In this document: positions 28,238 to 37,530 of the stretch, in pieces
Layout: each line of letters opens with the position of its first letter
How positions within the stretch are numbered: position 1 is the stretch's first letter
Origin: Palsa-506 sp963755815
GTDB lineage: Bacteria; Actinomycetota; Actinomycetes; Streptosporangiales; Streptosporangiaceae
Length of the DNA: 64,000 nucleotides
Direction of reading: 5' to 3'
NCBI GenBank assembly: GCA_963755815.1
Contig: CAVWLF010000023.1
Span: forward strand, 20,195 to 84,194
Program-made: the position numbers and the translations under genes
The notes under the pieces: model-generated
What the model saw: only the letters and a program-made list of their open reading frames with translations
Told to the model about the DNA's origin: nothing
Database searches by the model: none

Positions 28238-29734
28238 GTGGCCGTGCCAGATTCCCCATCGCTGCGGCCCGAGCAGCGCAAAGCTGCCGAGCGCATGCTC
28301 GCCACGGCGTGGCCGGACGCGGCCGAGCTGGGCCGGCTCTTCGTCCGGCACGGTCACGAGCTCGCCCTGGTGGGCGGCCCGGTGCGCGATGTCTTCCTCG
28401 GCAGGAACTCGCGTGACCTCGACCTGGCCACCGACGCGCGGCCGGAACGCGTGCTGGAGATCGCCGGGGGATGGGCGGACACCACCTGGCCGGCCGGGAT
28501 CGCGTACGGCACCGTGGGGCTGCGGAAGGGCGACCTGATCGTTGAGATAACGACCTACCGGAGCGAGCATTACCTGCCCGAGTCCCGCAAGCCCGCGGTG
28601 AGCTACGGCACGTCGCTGGACGGGGACCTGGCGCGCCGCGATTTCACTATCAACGCGATGGCGGCGCGGCTGCCGTCGTACGAGTTCGTCGATCTGTTCG
28701 GCGGGCTGCGCGACCTGCAGGACCGCGTGCTCAGGACGCCGGGCCGGCCGGAGGACTCGCTGGCTGACGATCCGCTGCGGACGCTCCGGGCGGCCAGGTT
28801 CGCGGCCCAGCTGGGCTTCTCGGCGACGCCGGAGCTGGCCGCCGCGATGACCGAGCTGGCGCCCCGGCTCTCGATCGTGTCCGCGGAGCGGATCTCCGGC
28901 GAGCTGGCCAAGCTCATGCTGGCCCGGCGGCCCGGCGGCCCGGCCCGCGGCGTGGCCATGCTGGTCGACACCGGCGTGGCGGACCAGGTCCTCCCCGAGG
29001 TGCCGAAGCTCCGCCTGGAGGCCGACGAGCATTACCGGCACAAGGACGTGTACCAGCATTCGCTGACGGTGCTCGGGCAGGCCATCGGCCTGGAGGAGCG
29101 GTACGGCCTGGCGCCCGATCTGGTCCTGCGGCTGGCCGCCCTGCTGCACGACATCGGCAAGCCGAAGACGCGATCGCTGCTGCCGGACGGCCGCGTCGCG
29201 TTCCATCACCACGAGGTGGTCGGCGCTCAGCTGGCCAGATCCCGGCTGACCGCGCTGCGGTTCCCGAAGGACGTGGTCGCGGACGTGTCCCGGCTGATCG
29301 AGCTGCACCTGCGGTTCCACGGCTACGGGTCGGGTGAGTGGACCGACTCGGCGGTCCGCCGGTACGTGACCGACGCGGGCCCGCTGCTCACCCGCCTGCA
29401 CGCCCTGACCAGGGCCGACTGCACGACCAGGAATCAGGCCAAGGCGAAGCGGCTGGCCCGGTCCTACGACGACCTGGAGCAGCGCATCGCCGTCCTGGCC
29501 AGCCAGGAAGAGCTGGCCAAGGTGCGTCCTGACCTGGATGGCAACGAGATCATGCAGGTGCTGGGCATCGGGCCCGGCCCGATGGTCGGCCGGGCCCGGG
29601 CGCAGCTGCTTGAGCTGCGGATGGAACACGGCCCGCTCGGCCGGGAACGGGCCACTTATGAGCTGCTGCGCTGGGCTGAGGGCGAAGGACTCGCGGCTCC
29701 CGGCCCGCCCGGCCCGCCGCCGTCCGGCGGCTGA
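28238..29734 (+). CDS. cca: CCA tRNA nucleotidyltransferase
   Basis: Adds or repairs the 3'-CCA of tRNAs. 498 aa. The nucleotidyltransferase head has GGPVRD (from residue 46) and RDLDLATDARPE with the metal-binding Asp pair, then RRDFTINAMA and a neck domain with DPLRTLRAARFAAQLGF. An HD domain follows with LLHDIGKPKTR. It starts with GTG and diverges from the DUF6049/murJ cluster. Its last 79 bp overlap the 3' end of the MFS gene on the other strand. Confidence 0.96.
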   Translation: MAVPDSPSLRPEQRKAAERMLATAWPDAAELGRLFVRHGHELALVGGPVRDVFLGRNSRDLDLATDARPERVLEIAGGWADTTWPAGIAYGTVGLRKGDLIVEITTYRSEHYLPESRKPAVSYGTSLDGDLARRDFTINAMAARLPSYEFVDLFGGLRDLQDRVLRTPGRPEDSLADDPLRTLRAARFAAQLGFSATPELAAAMTELAPRLSIVSAERISGELAKLMLARRPGGPARGVAMLVDTGVADQVLPEVPKLRLEADEHYRHKDVYQHSLTVLGQAIGLEERYGLAPDLVLRLAALLHDIGKPKTRSLLPDGRVAFHHHEVVGAQLARSRLTALRFPKDVVADVSRLIELHLRFHGYGSGEWTDSAVRRYVTDAGPLLTRLHALTRADCTTRNQAKAKRLARSYDDLEQRIAVLASQEELAKVRPDLDGNEIMQVLGIGPGPMVGRARAQLLELRMEHGPLGRERATYELLRWAEGEGLAAPGPPGPPPSGG

Positions 29735-31056
29735 CGGCTGAGCAGCCGGTACCCGCCAGCGGCCAGCGCGTACCCGGCCGCCACCACGCCCATGATGGCC
29801 GGTGACCGGCCGTCCAGCGGCATGAATATCGCGCTCAGCCCGGCCCCGGCCACGAACGGGATGTTGAAGATCATGTCGTAGAAGGAGAACACCCGGCCGC
29901 GGTAGGCATCCTGCACGTCTTCCTGCAGGATGGTCGTCGCGCAGATCGCCACGCCCTGCCCGGCCAGGCCGAGGCAGAATCCCATGACCAGGTACGCGAT
30001 CTGGTCGAAGCTCTCGCCCAGGGTGCCGGTCACCACCGCGCTGGCGGCCAGCAGCAGCGCGATCCAGGCCGGCTTGGCCAGCCGCCTGGTGACCGGCGGG
30101 GTGGCCAGCGCCGCGCAGCCGTAGCCGATCGCCGAGACGGTGGCCAGCACGGCGTAGTGACCCTCGGCCACCGACGGGCTGGACGGGTAGAAATAGTTCC
30201 GGTAGAGCAGGATCGACATCAGGAACAGGATCCCGTACAGGAACCGGTTGGCGCCGGTGGCGCCGAGCGCGGCCGCCGCGCCGCGCCGCCGCAGGACGTA
30301 GCGCGCGCCCGCGGCCAGGCCGGCCGCGACCGAGGTGAGCTCGCTGAGCAGCCGTCCCGGCGCGGGCTCGGCCGGCTCGCGCAGCGGACCGAGCAGATCC
30401 CGGTGCATGGTCGCGGCGACCAGGCTGGCGGCAACGTAGCAGCCGCCCGCGACCAGCAGGGTCACGGCGGCGCCGCCCTCGCTGTTGCCGGTGGCCGCGT
30501 TCACGCCCAGGGCCACGATGCCGCCCAGAGATGCCATCACGCCGCCCACGGTCGGCGATACCGAGTTGGCCATCACCAGCTTGTCGCCCGCCACCACGTG
30601 CGGCAGCGCCGCCGACAGCGAGGACAGGAAGAACCGGTTCACGCCCAGCACCAGGAGGACGGCAATGTACAGCGGCGCCCCGAGGTTGCCCGAGACCATC
30701 AGCGCGGCGGTCAGCGCCACCAGGACGGAGCGGAGCAGGGCCGACCGGACCAGGATCTGGCGCCGTGACCAGCGGTCGATGAACACCCCGGCGAAGGGGC
30801 CGATCAGCGAGTACGGCAGGTAGAGGACGGCGAATGCGGCCGCCCCCTTCGCCGGGCTCGGGAACGTCGCCGCGTTGAAGAACACGTACGTGCCCAGGCC
30901 GGCGGTGAACACGCCATCGCCGGTCTGCGAGATCAGCCGGGTCGCGAACAGCCGCCGGAAGTTTCGCTCGGCGAGGACGATGCGCAGATCAGCTACGAAA
31001 TGCGACCGCCTCGTTCGTGCCGCCGGCTTGCCGTGGCGGCCTCCCAGGAAGGGCAC
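29656..31056 (-). CDS. MFS transporter
   Basis: 466 aa with about 12 transmembrane helices and an MFS_3-like layout. The N-terminal RLISQTGDGVFTAGLGTYVFF and LIGPFAGVFIDRWSRRQILV are typical of macrolide-efflux-like permeases. A later loop reads QEDVQDAYRGRVFSFYDMIFN. GTG start at 31056. The substrate cannot be told from sequence. It lies beyond the ino1 terminator, so it is probably transcribed separately. Confidence 0.85.
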   Translation of the reverse strand: MPFLGGRHGKPAARTRRSHFVADLRIVLAERNFRRLFATRLISQTGDGVFTAGLGTYVFFNAATFPSPAKGAAAFAVLYLPYSLIGPFAGVFIDRWSRRQILVRSALLRSVLVALTAALMVSGNLGAPLYIAVLLVLGVNRFFLSSLSAALPHVVAGDKLVMANSVSPTVGGVMASLGGIVALGVNAATGNSEGGAAVTLLVAGGCYVAASLVAATMHRDLLGPLREPAEPAPGRLLSELTSVAAGLAAGARYVLRRRGAAAALGATGANRFLYGILFLMSILLYRNYFYPSSPSVAEGHYAVLATVSAIGYGCAALATPPVTRRLAKPAWIALLLAASAVVTGTLGESFDQIAYLVMGFCLGLAGQGVAICATTILQEDVQDAYRGRVFSFYDMIFNIPFVAGAGLSAIFMPLDGRSPAIMGVVAAGYALAAGGYRLLSRQPPDGGGPGGPGAASPSPSAQRSSS

Positions 31057-31118
31057 GCTCTCAGCGTACGGCGAATGCGGCCCGGGCGAGTTGCCCGGCG
31101 AGGGCAGGCTGGCATGCG

Positions 31119-31151
31119 AATGCCCCGGGAGGCCAGGTCTCCCAGGGCATT
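31119..31151 (-). terminator. Terminator of the padR-ino1 transcript
   Basis: Inverted repeat with 13-bp arms (AATGCCCCGGGAG and its near-complement, one mismatch) and a 7-base loop, 30 bp past the ino1 stop and before the MFS gene. Confidence 0.65.
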
Positions 31152-31180
31152 AACGCAGTCCGGCCTGCCGGCGCCCGACG

Positions 31181-32260
31181 TCAGCGGTCGACCTCACCCC
31201 GGATGAACTTGCCCACCAGGTCCCGGGCGGTGTCGTCGCTGTACTGCTCGGGCGGCGACTTCATGAAGTACGACGACGCGGACAGGATCGGCCCGCCGAT
31301 GCCGCGGTCGCTGGCGATCTTGGCCGCCCGGACCGCGTCGATGATCACGCCGGCCGAGTTCGGCGAGTCCCAGACCTCGAGCTTGTACTCCAGGCTCAGC
31401 GGCACGTCGCCGAAGGCCCGGCCCTCCAGCCGGACGTACGCGAATTTCCGGTCGTCCAGCCAGGGCACGTGGTCGGACGGGCCGATGTGCACGGCGGCCC
31501 GCTCCATCTCGTGCGGGATCTGCGAGGTAACCGCCTGGGTCTTGGAGATCTTCTTCGACTGCAGCCGCTTGCGCTCCAGCATGTTCATGAAGTCCATGTT
31601 GCCGCCGAAGTTGAGCTGATACGTGCGGAGCAACTCGACCCCGCGGTCCTCGAACAGCTTGGCCAGCACGCGGTGGGTGATGGTCGCGCCGACCTGCGAC
31701 TTGATGTCGTCCCCGATGATCGGCACGCCGGCCTCGGTGAACTTGCGCGCCCAGGCCGGATCGGAGGCGATGAACACCGGCAGCGCGTTGACGAACGCCA
31801 CGCCGGCGTCGATCGCGCACTGCGCGTAGTAGCGGTCCGCGTCATCGGAGCCGACCGGCAGGTAGGACACGAGCACGTCGGCCCGCGCGTCCCGGAGCGC
31901 CTGGGCCACGTCCACCGGCTTGTCGTCCGACTCGGTGATGATCTGGCGGTAGTAGTCGCCGAGCCCGTCCATGGTCGGGCCGCGCTGCACCGTGACGCTG
32001 GTCGGCGGCACGTCGCAGATCTTGATCGTGTTGTTCTCGCTGGCCACGATGGCCTCGGCGATATCGCGCCCGACCTTCTTCGCATCCACGTCGAACGCGG
32101 CCACGAACTCGATATCGCTGACGTGGTACGGGCCGAACTGGACGTGCATCAGGCCCGGCACCCGGCTGCCCGGGTCAGCGTCCTTGTAGTATTCCACGCC
32201 CTGGACCAGGGAACTCGCGCAGTTTCCCACGCCGACGATGGCTACTCGTACCGAACCCAT
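31181..32260 (-). CDS. ino1: Inositol-3-phosphate synthase
   Basis: NAD-dependent enzyme turning glucose 6-phosphate into 1L-myo-inositol 1-phosphate, the entry to mycothiol and phosphatidylinositol. 359 aa. The NAD-binding start is VRVAIVGVGNCASSLVQGV, and QLNFGGNMDFMNM, EYKLEVWDSPNSAG and the C-terminal region fit actinobacterial Ino1. It follows padR by 47 bp on the same strand, which points to a regulated operon. Confidence 0.95.
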   Translation of the reverse strand: MGSVRVAIVGVGNCASSLVQGVEYYKDADPGSRVPGLMHVQFGPYHVSDIEFVAAFDVDAKKVGRDIAEAIVASENNTIKICDVPPTSVTVQRGPTMDGLGDYYRQIITESDDKPVDVAQALRDARADVLVSYLPVGSDDADRYYAQCAIDAGVAFVNALPVFIASDPAWARKFTEAGVPIIGDDIKSQVGATITHRVLAKLFEDRGVELLRTYQLNFGGNMDFMNMLERKRLQSKKISKTQAVTSQIPHEMERAAVHIGPSDHVPWLDDRKFAYVRLEGRAFGDVPLSLEYKLEVWDSPNSAGVIIDAVRAAKIASDRGIGGPILSASSYFMKSPPEQYSDDTARDLVGKFIRGEVDR

Positions 32261-32307
32261 GAGGATTGCTCCTATTCTCCTGCTGCTCAGCGGTGCACGC
32301 TGCTGGC

Positions 32308-32922
32308 TCAGCCAGCTGTGCCCGCCGGGCCGCCTTCCGTATGACCCCCGGGGCGATCCGCGGACTCCGCGTCCGACTGCCGCTCCGAGGCGATCAGCTC
32401 GTTCAGCCAGCGGACTTCCCGCTCGACCGATTCCAGTCCGTGCCGCTGCAGTTCGAGGGTGTAGCTGTCGACCCGCTCCCGCGTCCGGGACAAGCCCGCG
32501 CGGAAACCCTCCAGCCGCTCCTCGAGGCGGGACCGCCGCCCCTCGAGGATCCGCAGCCTGATGTCGGCCCGGGTCTGCCCGAAGAAAGCGAAGTGGACGC
32601 CGAACCCGTCGTCTTCCCAGGCCGCCGGGCCAGCCTGGGAAAGCAGGTCCTGCAGCCGCTCCTTGCCGTCAGCGGTCAGCCGGTACACGATTTTGGACCG
32701 GCGGCCGGCCAGCGGCTTCGGGGCGCCTGGCGGTGCGTCCTCGGCGATCAGGCCCTGCGCCAGCAGTCCTTTCAGGCACGGGTACAGCGACCCGTACCCG
32801 AAGGCGCGGAACGCGCCGAGTACCGCGTTGAGCCGCTTGCGCAGCTCGTAGCCGTGCATCGGCGTCTCGTGCAGCAGCCCGAGTACCGCGAGCTCAAGCA
32901 CGCCCGACCGCTGACTGGTCAT
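32308..32922 (-). CDS. PadR-family transcriptional regulator of ino1
   Basis: 204 aa from the ATG at 32922 (MTSQRSGVLELAVLGLLHE), with GGAGG about 11 bases upstream. The winged helix is seen in LHETPMHGYELRKRLN, GSLYPCLKGLLAQGLI and RRSKIVYRLTADGKERLQDL. A coiled-coil C-terminal half (RRSRLEERLEGFRAGLSRTRERVDSYTLELQ) mediates dimerisation. It heads the ino1 transcript and probably represses its own promoter through the palindrome at 32999-33021. Confidence 0.88.
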   Translation of the reverse strand: MTSQRSGVLELAVLGLLHETPMHGYELRKRLNAVLGAFRAFGYGSLYPCLKGLLAQGLIAEDAPPGAPKPLAGRRSKIVYRLTADGKERLQDLLSQAGPAAWEDDGFGVHFAFFGQTRADIRLRILEGRRSRLEERLEGFRAGLSRTRERVDSYTLELQRHGLESVEREVRWLNELIASERQSDAESADRPGGHTEGGPAGTAG

Positions 32923-32998
32923 GCTCGCCCGCACCTCCCTGCCGCGTCCGTGGCTAGCATCCACACGACTGTCATCCCGCGACCGCCGTGTCTCGCTC

Positions 32999-33021
32999 CG
33001 ATGTATCGGCCCGATACATCG
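32999..33021. promoter_or_regulatory. Probable PadR operator
   Basis: Perfect 23-bp palindrome with arms CGATGTATCGG and CCGATACATCG around one C, about 80 bp upstream of the padR start. It contains the ATGT...ACAT spacing typical of PadR operators. Confidence 0.75.
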
Positions 33022-33150
33022 CAAAGATATGTCCTCCGGCGCCGGGGCGCAACCCTGCGCTGATCGGGTATTTGACGGATACCCGGACGGCGGCCGGCCG
33101 GGAGAATCCGGGGCTCGGCCTCAGCGCGGTTCCGTCGTAATCTGTCGGGC

Positions 33151-33549
33151 ATGAGGCGATCAGTCGTCGACTACGGTCTTGCGCGCCGCGCAACGCTCGC
33201 GTCCGTCTTCGCGGGCCGCGCGACAGTCACCGATGTCTGTGACGCCCATCCGTATCTGCTGCGGGCCGCGAAGTTCCACGGCGAGCCCACCGATACCGCC
33301 TGCCCGATCTGCCGCCGGGCCAGGCTCACCCACGTCACCTACGTCTACGGAGACGAACTCGGGCGGTATGAGGGACGGGTCAAGCAGGGACCGGAACTGG
33401 CGGAAATGGCTGCGGAATACGCCGAGTTCCGGGTCTACGTGGTTGAGGTCTGCCAGAGTTGTGCCTGGAATCACCTCGCGTCGTCGTACGTTCTCGGCAC
33501 GGGCGAGCAACCCAGCCGGCGCAGCCGGCGCGCCCGGGCCGGTGAGTGA
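33151..33549 (+). CDS. DUF5318 zinc-ribbon-like protein
   Basis: 132 aa. Conserved positions include CDAHPYLLRAAKFHGE, CPICRR and, later, VVEVCQSCAWNHL. The two CxxC pairs look like a zinc site. It sits between padR-ino1 and the penicillin-binding protein, as in other actinomycetes. The function is unknown. A basic tail (RRSRRARAGE) ends the protein. Confidence 0.8.
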   Translation: MRRSVVDYGLARRATLASVFAGRATVTDVCDAHPYLLRAAKFHGEPTDTACPICRRARLTHVTYVYGDELGRYEGRVKQGPELAEMAAEYAEFRVYVVEVCQSCAWNHLASSYVLGTGEQPSRRSRRARAGE

Positions 33550-33709
33550 GCGAGCCGGGCACTCGCTTCGCGGCCGCAGTCGGCGGCCACGCCAGTCGGC
33601 GCGGAAGCAACTCGCCCTAACGTGCCGGGAGGACGCCAGCCGCCGGGTACCGTGAGTTCCCGCGGGGACGTTGATCGCCCGTCACTGCATACCCGACCAG
33701 CGAGGACGC

Positions 33710-36667
33710 GTGAGCAACCCAGACTATGCCGGGCCGTACTGGCAGGATCAGCGCGGCGCTGGCAGTGGTGGCGGCGGAGCACGTGACCGCAGCCTCGATG
33801 GTTCTTACCCGCGCGGCAGCGGCGCTGCCGCGGTCGGCGGGTCCGAGCCCGGGTACCCGCGAATTGTCCGCTATGACGGCGGCGGGCCGGCCGTGGACAG
33901 CGCCGATGGCGCTGCGTCCGGCACCCCTGGGGACGGGCGGCGCCGTGCGGGCCGCCGTCGCATGACCAGCGCCGGCCGGGCGGCCGGGCAGCCATGGCAG
34001 GCCGGCCAGGAACCGCGCGGCCGGGGGGCCCGGCACGCCGGCACCCCGAACGGCAACGGCGCGGTGAATGGCTACGGCGAGCCGGACCGTGCCAACGGCT
34101 ATGGCGTCCCGAACGGCTATGGCGCGGCGGACGGTTATGGCGTCCCGAACGGCTATGGCGCGGCGGACGGTTATGGCGCCCCGAACGGTTACGGCGCGGC
34201 GGACGGCTACGGCGAGCCGGACGACGTCAGCGGCTACGGCGCCCCGAACGGTTACGGCGCCCCCGGCGGCCGCACGGCCGCGGGACTGCGGGAGCGTGCC
34301 ATCGACCGGACCGGCATCCGGGAGCGCCTGGACCGGCGCACGGATCCCGGCTCCGGCGGCGGGCCGGGCGGCGGTGATGGCCCCGGCCCGGGCCGGCCCC
34401 GCCGCGCCAAGGGCAGCTGGTGGCGGCACTGGTCCTGGCGGAAAGTGGTGGGCCTGGTGGCCCTGGCGTGCGCCGCGGTCATTCTCACCATCGTGGTCGG
34501 GCTCGTCATCCTCTACCAGCAGACCAAGATCCCCACCGCGGTCTCCGAGGCGGCGCTGCAGCAGTCGTCGGTCGTCTACTTCGGCAACGGCAAGACCCGG
34601 GTGGGCACGTTCAGCTCGGGCACGAACCGGCAGATGCTCCAGCCGGGGCAGATCCCGGCGGTGCTCAAGCAGGCCGTGATCGCGGCCGAGGACCGGCACT
34701 TCTACACCGAGGGCGGGATATCCCTCTCCGGCATCGCCCGCGCCGCATACGAGGACGCCTTCGGCGGCGGCGGCCTGCAGGGCGGATCCACGATCACCGA
34801 GCAGTTCGCCAAGAACTACTACAGCAGCATCGGGACCACCCGCACGGTGGGGACCAAGTTCAAGGAGATCCTGGTCGCGATCAAGCTCTCGCATTCGGTG
34901 TCCAAGAGCTGGATCCTGACCAACTACCTCAACACGATCTTCCTGGGCGACAACGCCTACGGTGTCGGCGCGGCCGCCGAGACCTACTTCGGCAAGCCGG
35001 CCCTGAAGCTCAACATCGCGCAGTCCGCGATGCTGGCCGCCATGATCAACCAGCCCGGCTTCTTCAGCCCGGTGCGCGGCAACCCCGGGTACCGGCCGCT
35101 GGTCGCCCGCTGGCACTACGTGCTGGCCAACATGGTCCGCGATGGCGCCATCACCCAGCAGCGGGAGGGCGCGGTCACCCAGCACCAGGAGAGCCTGCAG
35201 AGCACGGCGGGATTCCCGAAGCTGGCCAAGAACCGGCAGAACAGCGGCTGGACCGGCTACCGGGGCTACATCATGCAGGCGGTCGAGCTCGAACTCGAGC
35301 ACCGGTACCACTACACGCAGGCGCAGATCTTCGGCGGCGGGCTGAAAATTGCCACGACCTTCAGCCAGCCCATGATGAAGGCCCTGTACCAGGCGGTGAT
35401 CGCGAACAAGCAGGCGATGGCGGCCGGCGGAAGGCCGTTGCCCCGGTACGCCAACATCGGGGCGGTGCTGGAGAAGCCGGGCACCGGCGCGATCGTGGCC
35501 ATGTACGGCGGCCCCAATTACGCCAAGCGCCAGCTGAACATGGCGCTGCAGAGCAGGAATCAGGTCGGGTCCTCGTTCAAGCCCTACGTGCTCGCCACCG
35601 CCGTCACCCAGGGCATGAACGTGAAGACCAGCATCCTGGACGGTTATTCGTCGATCTGCTCGCCGGACGACAAGTTCCCGATGACGCTGTCCGTACGGGC
35701 CACCGGAATCGGCCAGTCCGCGTGCCCGACTAGCCCGCCGGATGGCTGGTTCAACTTCTCCAGCGACGAGGCGAACGGGCCGGTCAGCGTCGCCCAGGCC
35801 AGCGCGCTGTCGCTGAACACCGCCTACGGCGACCTGATCCACCGGGTGGGCACCCAGAGCGTGATCAGCATGGCCAAGCAGTTCGGGGTCAACACGGCCG
35901 CCTACCCGGCTGGCTCGGGGCTGCAGGACATGCTGGGCCAGTCCGGGATCGCGCTCGGCCAGGCCTCCCTCACGGTCGAGGAGCAGGCCAACATGTTCGC
36001 CACGCTGGCCGCGGGGGGCAAGTTCGTCACCCCGCACGTGGTGGCCAAGATCACCACGTCGACCGGGGTTCAGGTTCCGCTGCGGATCGTGACGTATCCG
36101 GTCCTGACGGCCGCCCAGGCCGCCGATGTTGACTGGGCGCTGTCCTTCGACACCGTGTACGGCACGGCCACCAACGCGGCGATGGCCGACGGCCGGCCGA
36201 TCATCGGCAAGACCGGTACCACGAACGACGCGCAGTCCGCCTTCTTCATCGGGGCGATCCCGCAGTACAGCCTCGCGGTGGGGATCTTCACCAACAAGCA
36301 GACGCAGTCGCTGAACTTCCTCGGCGGTCAGTCCCAGGGCGGATACGGCGGTACCTGGCCCGCGCTGATCTGGCACACGTTCGCGGAGGATGAGTTCGCC
36401 AAGCTGCCGATCGCGCCCCTGCCGAAGCCGCCGTTCGAGGGCAGCAAGTGGATCCAGGTGCTGCCCGCGCCGCCCCAGCACCATCATCACCACCCCGGGC
36501 CGTCCGTGACCCCGACGCCGTTCCCGACGCCCACGCCCGGGACAGGCTGCAACCCGCTGTTCGGCCAGCCATGCCCGACCCCGACCCCGAACCCCCCGTT
36601 CCCCGGGCCCGGCCCGTCGCCGTTCTGCACTCCCGCGCCGGGACGACAGTGCCCGCCGGGCGGTTAG
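33710..36667 (+). CDS. Bifunctional penicillin-binding protein (transglycosylase/transpeptidase)
   Basis: 985 aa from the GTG at 33710 (a TTG at 33671 is also possible). A cytoplasmic leader contains Tyr-Gly-rich tandem repeats, followed by a transmembrane helix (VVGLVALACAAVILTIVVGLV) and a GT51 domain (VIAAEDRHFYTEGG, GGSTITEQFAKNYY). The transpeptidase domain has Ser621-x-x-Lys624 (SSFK), Ser701-x-Asn703 and Lys834-Thr-Gly. The tail is Pro/Thr-rich with a His run and several Cys. It polymerises and cross-links peptidoglycan, a class A PBP like PonA. The linkage to ino1/padR is typical of actinomycetes. Confidence 0.94.
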   Translation: MSNPDYAGPYWQDQRGAGSGGGGARDRSLDGSYPRGSGAAAVGGSEPGYPRIVRYDGGGPAVDSADGAASGTPGDGRRRAGRRRMTSAGRAAGQPWQAGQEPRGRGARHAGTPNGNGAVNGYGEPDRANGYGVPNGYGAADGYGVPNGYGAADGYGAPNGYGAADGYGEPDDVSGYGAPNGYGAPGGRTAAGLRERAIDRTGIRERLDRRTDPGSGGGPGGGDGPGPGRPRRAKGSWWRHWSWRKVVGLVALACAAVILTIVVGLVILYQQTKIPTAVSEAALQQSSVVYFGNGKTRVGTFSSGTNRQMLQPGQIPAVLKQAVIAAEDRHFYTEGGISLSGIARAAYEDAFGGGGLQGGSTITEQFAKNYYSSIGTTRTVGTKFKEILVAIKLSHSVSKSWILTNYLNTIFLGDNAYGVGAAAETYFGKPALKLNIAQSAMLAAMINQPGFFSPVRGNPGYRPLVARWHYVLANMVRDGAITQQREGAVTQHQESLQSTAGFPKLAKNRQNSGWTGYRGYIMQAVELELEHRYHYTQAQIFGGGLKIATTFSQPMMKALYQAVIANKQAMAAGGRPLPRYANIGAVLEKPGTGAIVAMYGGPNYAKRQLNMALQSRNQVGSSFKPYVLATAVTQGMNVKTSILDGYSSICSPDDKFPMTLSVRATGIGQSACPTSPPDGWFNFSSDEANGPVSVAQASALSLNTAYGDLIHRVGTQSVISMAKQFGVNTAAYPAGSGLQDMLGQSGIALGQASLTVEEQANMFATLAAGGKFVTPHVVAKITTSTGVQVPLRIVTYPVLTAAQAADVDWALSFDTVYGTATNAAMADGRPIIGKTGTTNDAQSAFFIGAIPQYSLAVGIFTNKQTQSLNFLGGQSQGGYGGTWPALIWHTFAEDEFAKLPIAPLPKPPFEGSKWIQVLPAPPQHHHHHPGPSVTPTPFPTPTPGTGCNPLFGQPCPTPTPNPPFPGPGPSPFCTPAPGRQCPPGG
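34103..34210 (+). repeat. Tandem 36-bp repeats in the PBP leader
   Basis: Three near-identical 36-bp units (34103-34138, 34139-34174, 34175-34210) encode GVPNGYGAADGY-like segments, followed by partial copies to about 34270. They lie in the cytoplasmic leader and keep the frame. The copy number could vary between strains. Confidence 0.9.
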
Positions 36668-36689
36668 CCGGCCAGCCCGCGGCTAACCG
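36661..36689. terminator. Bidirectional terminator at the PBP / endonuclease IV junction
   Basis: Inverted repeat CGGTTAGCCG / CGGCTAACCG with a 9-base loop. It overlaps the PBP stop codon and the last bases of the convergent gene. Confidence 0.6.
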
Positions 36690-37468
36690 GCCAGCTGGCC
36701 GCGGAGCCAGCGGATGTCCGCGGCCGGATCCGGGGTCTCGCAGATCACCGGTGCCCCGGCGGACCGGACCACGCCGAGAATGAGCGCGGGATCGATCGTG
36801 CCGGCGGTCAGGCCGGCGTGCCGGTCGCGGCCGGAGCCGAACTCGTCCCGTGAGTTGTTGCAGTGCACGAGGTCGATCCGGCCGGTGATCGCCTTGACCC
36901 GGTCCACGATGTCGGCCAGGTCCTCGCCCGCCGCGTTCGCGTGGCAGGTGTCCAGGCAGAAGCCGACCTCGCCGCCGCCGTCCTGGATGCCGTCGGTGAC
37001 CGCATCCCATAGCCGGGCGATGGCGTCCAGGCTGCGGGCCATCGCGTGGTCCCCGCCGGCGGTGTTCTCGATCAGCATCGGCAGCGGCCGGTCGATTCGC
37101 TCGATGGCCTTGCGCCAGCTGTCGTATCCCTCCTGCAGGTCCACCCCGGCGGTGACGTGGCCGCCGTGCACGATCAGGCCCTTCGCGCCGATGGCCGCGG
37201 CCGCCTGCAGCTGCTGGCCCAGCAGCTTCCGGCTCGGGATCCGGATCCTGTTGTTGGGCGAGGCGACGTTGATCCCGTACGGGGAATGGATGTAGGCGTC
37301 CACGCCCGCCGCCGCGAAGGCCGCGCGGATCTCGGCCGGGTCGCCGGGGAACGTGGGTGCCTTCCAGCCCTGCGGGTCGCCGAGGAAGAACTGGACGGCG
37401 TCGGCGTCCGCGGCCAGCGCCTCCGCCAGCGGGTCACCGTCGTGCAGATGTGCTCCGATACGCACCAT
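36683..37468 (-). CDS. nfo: Endonuclease IV-like TIM-barrel protein
   Basis: 261 aa. It has the AP-endonuclease family 2 pattern: HSPYGINVASP, IVHGGHV, MLIENTAGG, CLDTCHANAAGED and HCNNSRDEFGSGRDRHAGL, which place the His/Asp/Glu metal ligands of deoxyribonuclease IV. The likely role is cutting at abasic sites in base-excision repair. Sugar-phosphate isomerases share the fold, but the DRHAGL segment favours endonuclease IV. Confidence 0.85.
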   Translation of the reverse strand: MVRIGAHLHDGDPLAEALAADADAVQFFLGDPQGWKAPTFPGDPAEIRAAFAAAGVDAYIHSPYGINVASPNNRIRIPSRKLLGQQLQAAAAIGAKGLIVHGGHVTAGVDLQEGYDSWRKAIERIDRPLPMLIENTAGGDHAMARSLDAIARLWDAVTDGIQDGGGEVGFCLDTCHANAAGEDLADIVDRVKAITGRIDLVHCNNSRDEFGSGRDRHAGLTAGTIDPALILGVVRSAGAPVICETPDPAADIRWLRGQLAG

Positions 37469-37530
37469 GGCCAGAGCCTAATGCGGATCCGGTCACCGTG
37501 GCCGGGCTGGCGGCCCAGGGTGCGGGTCGG

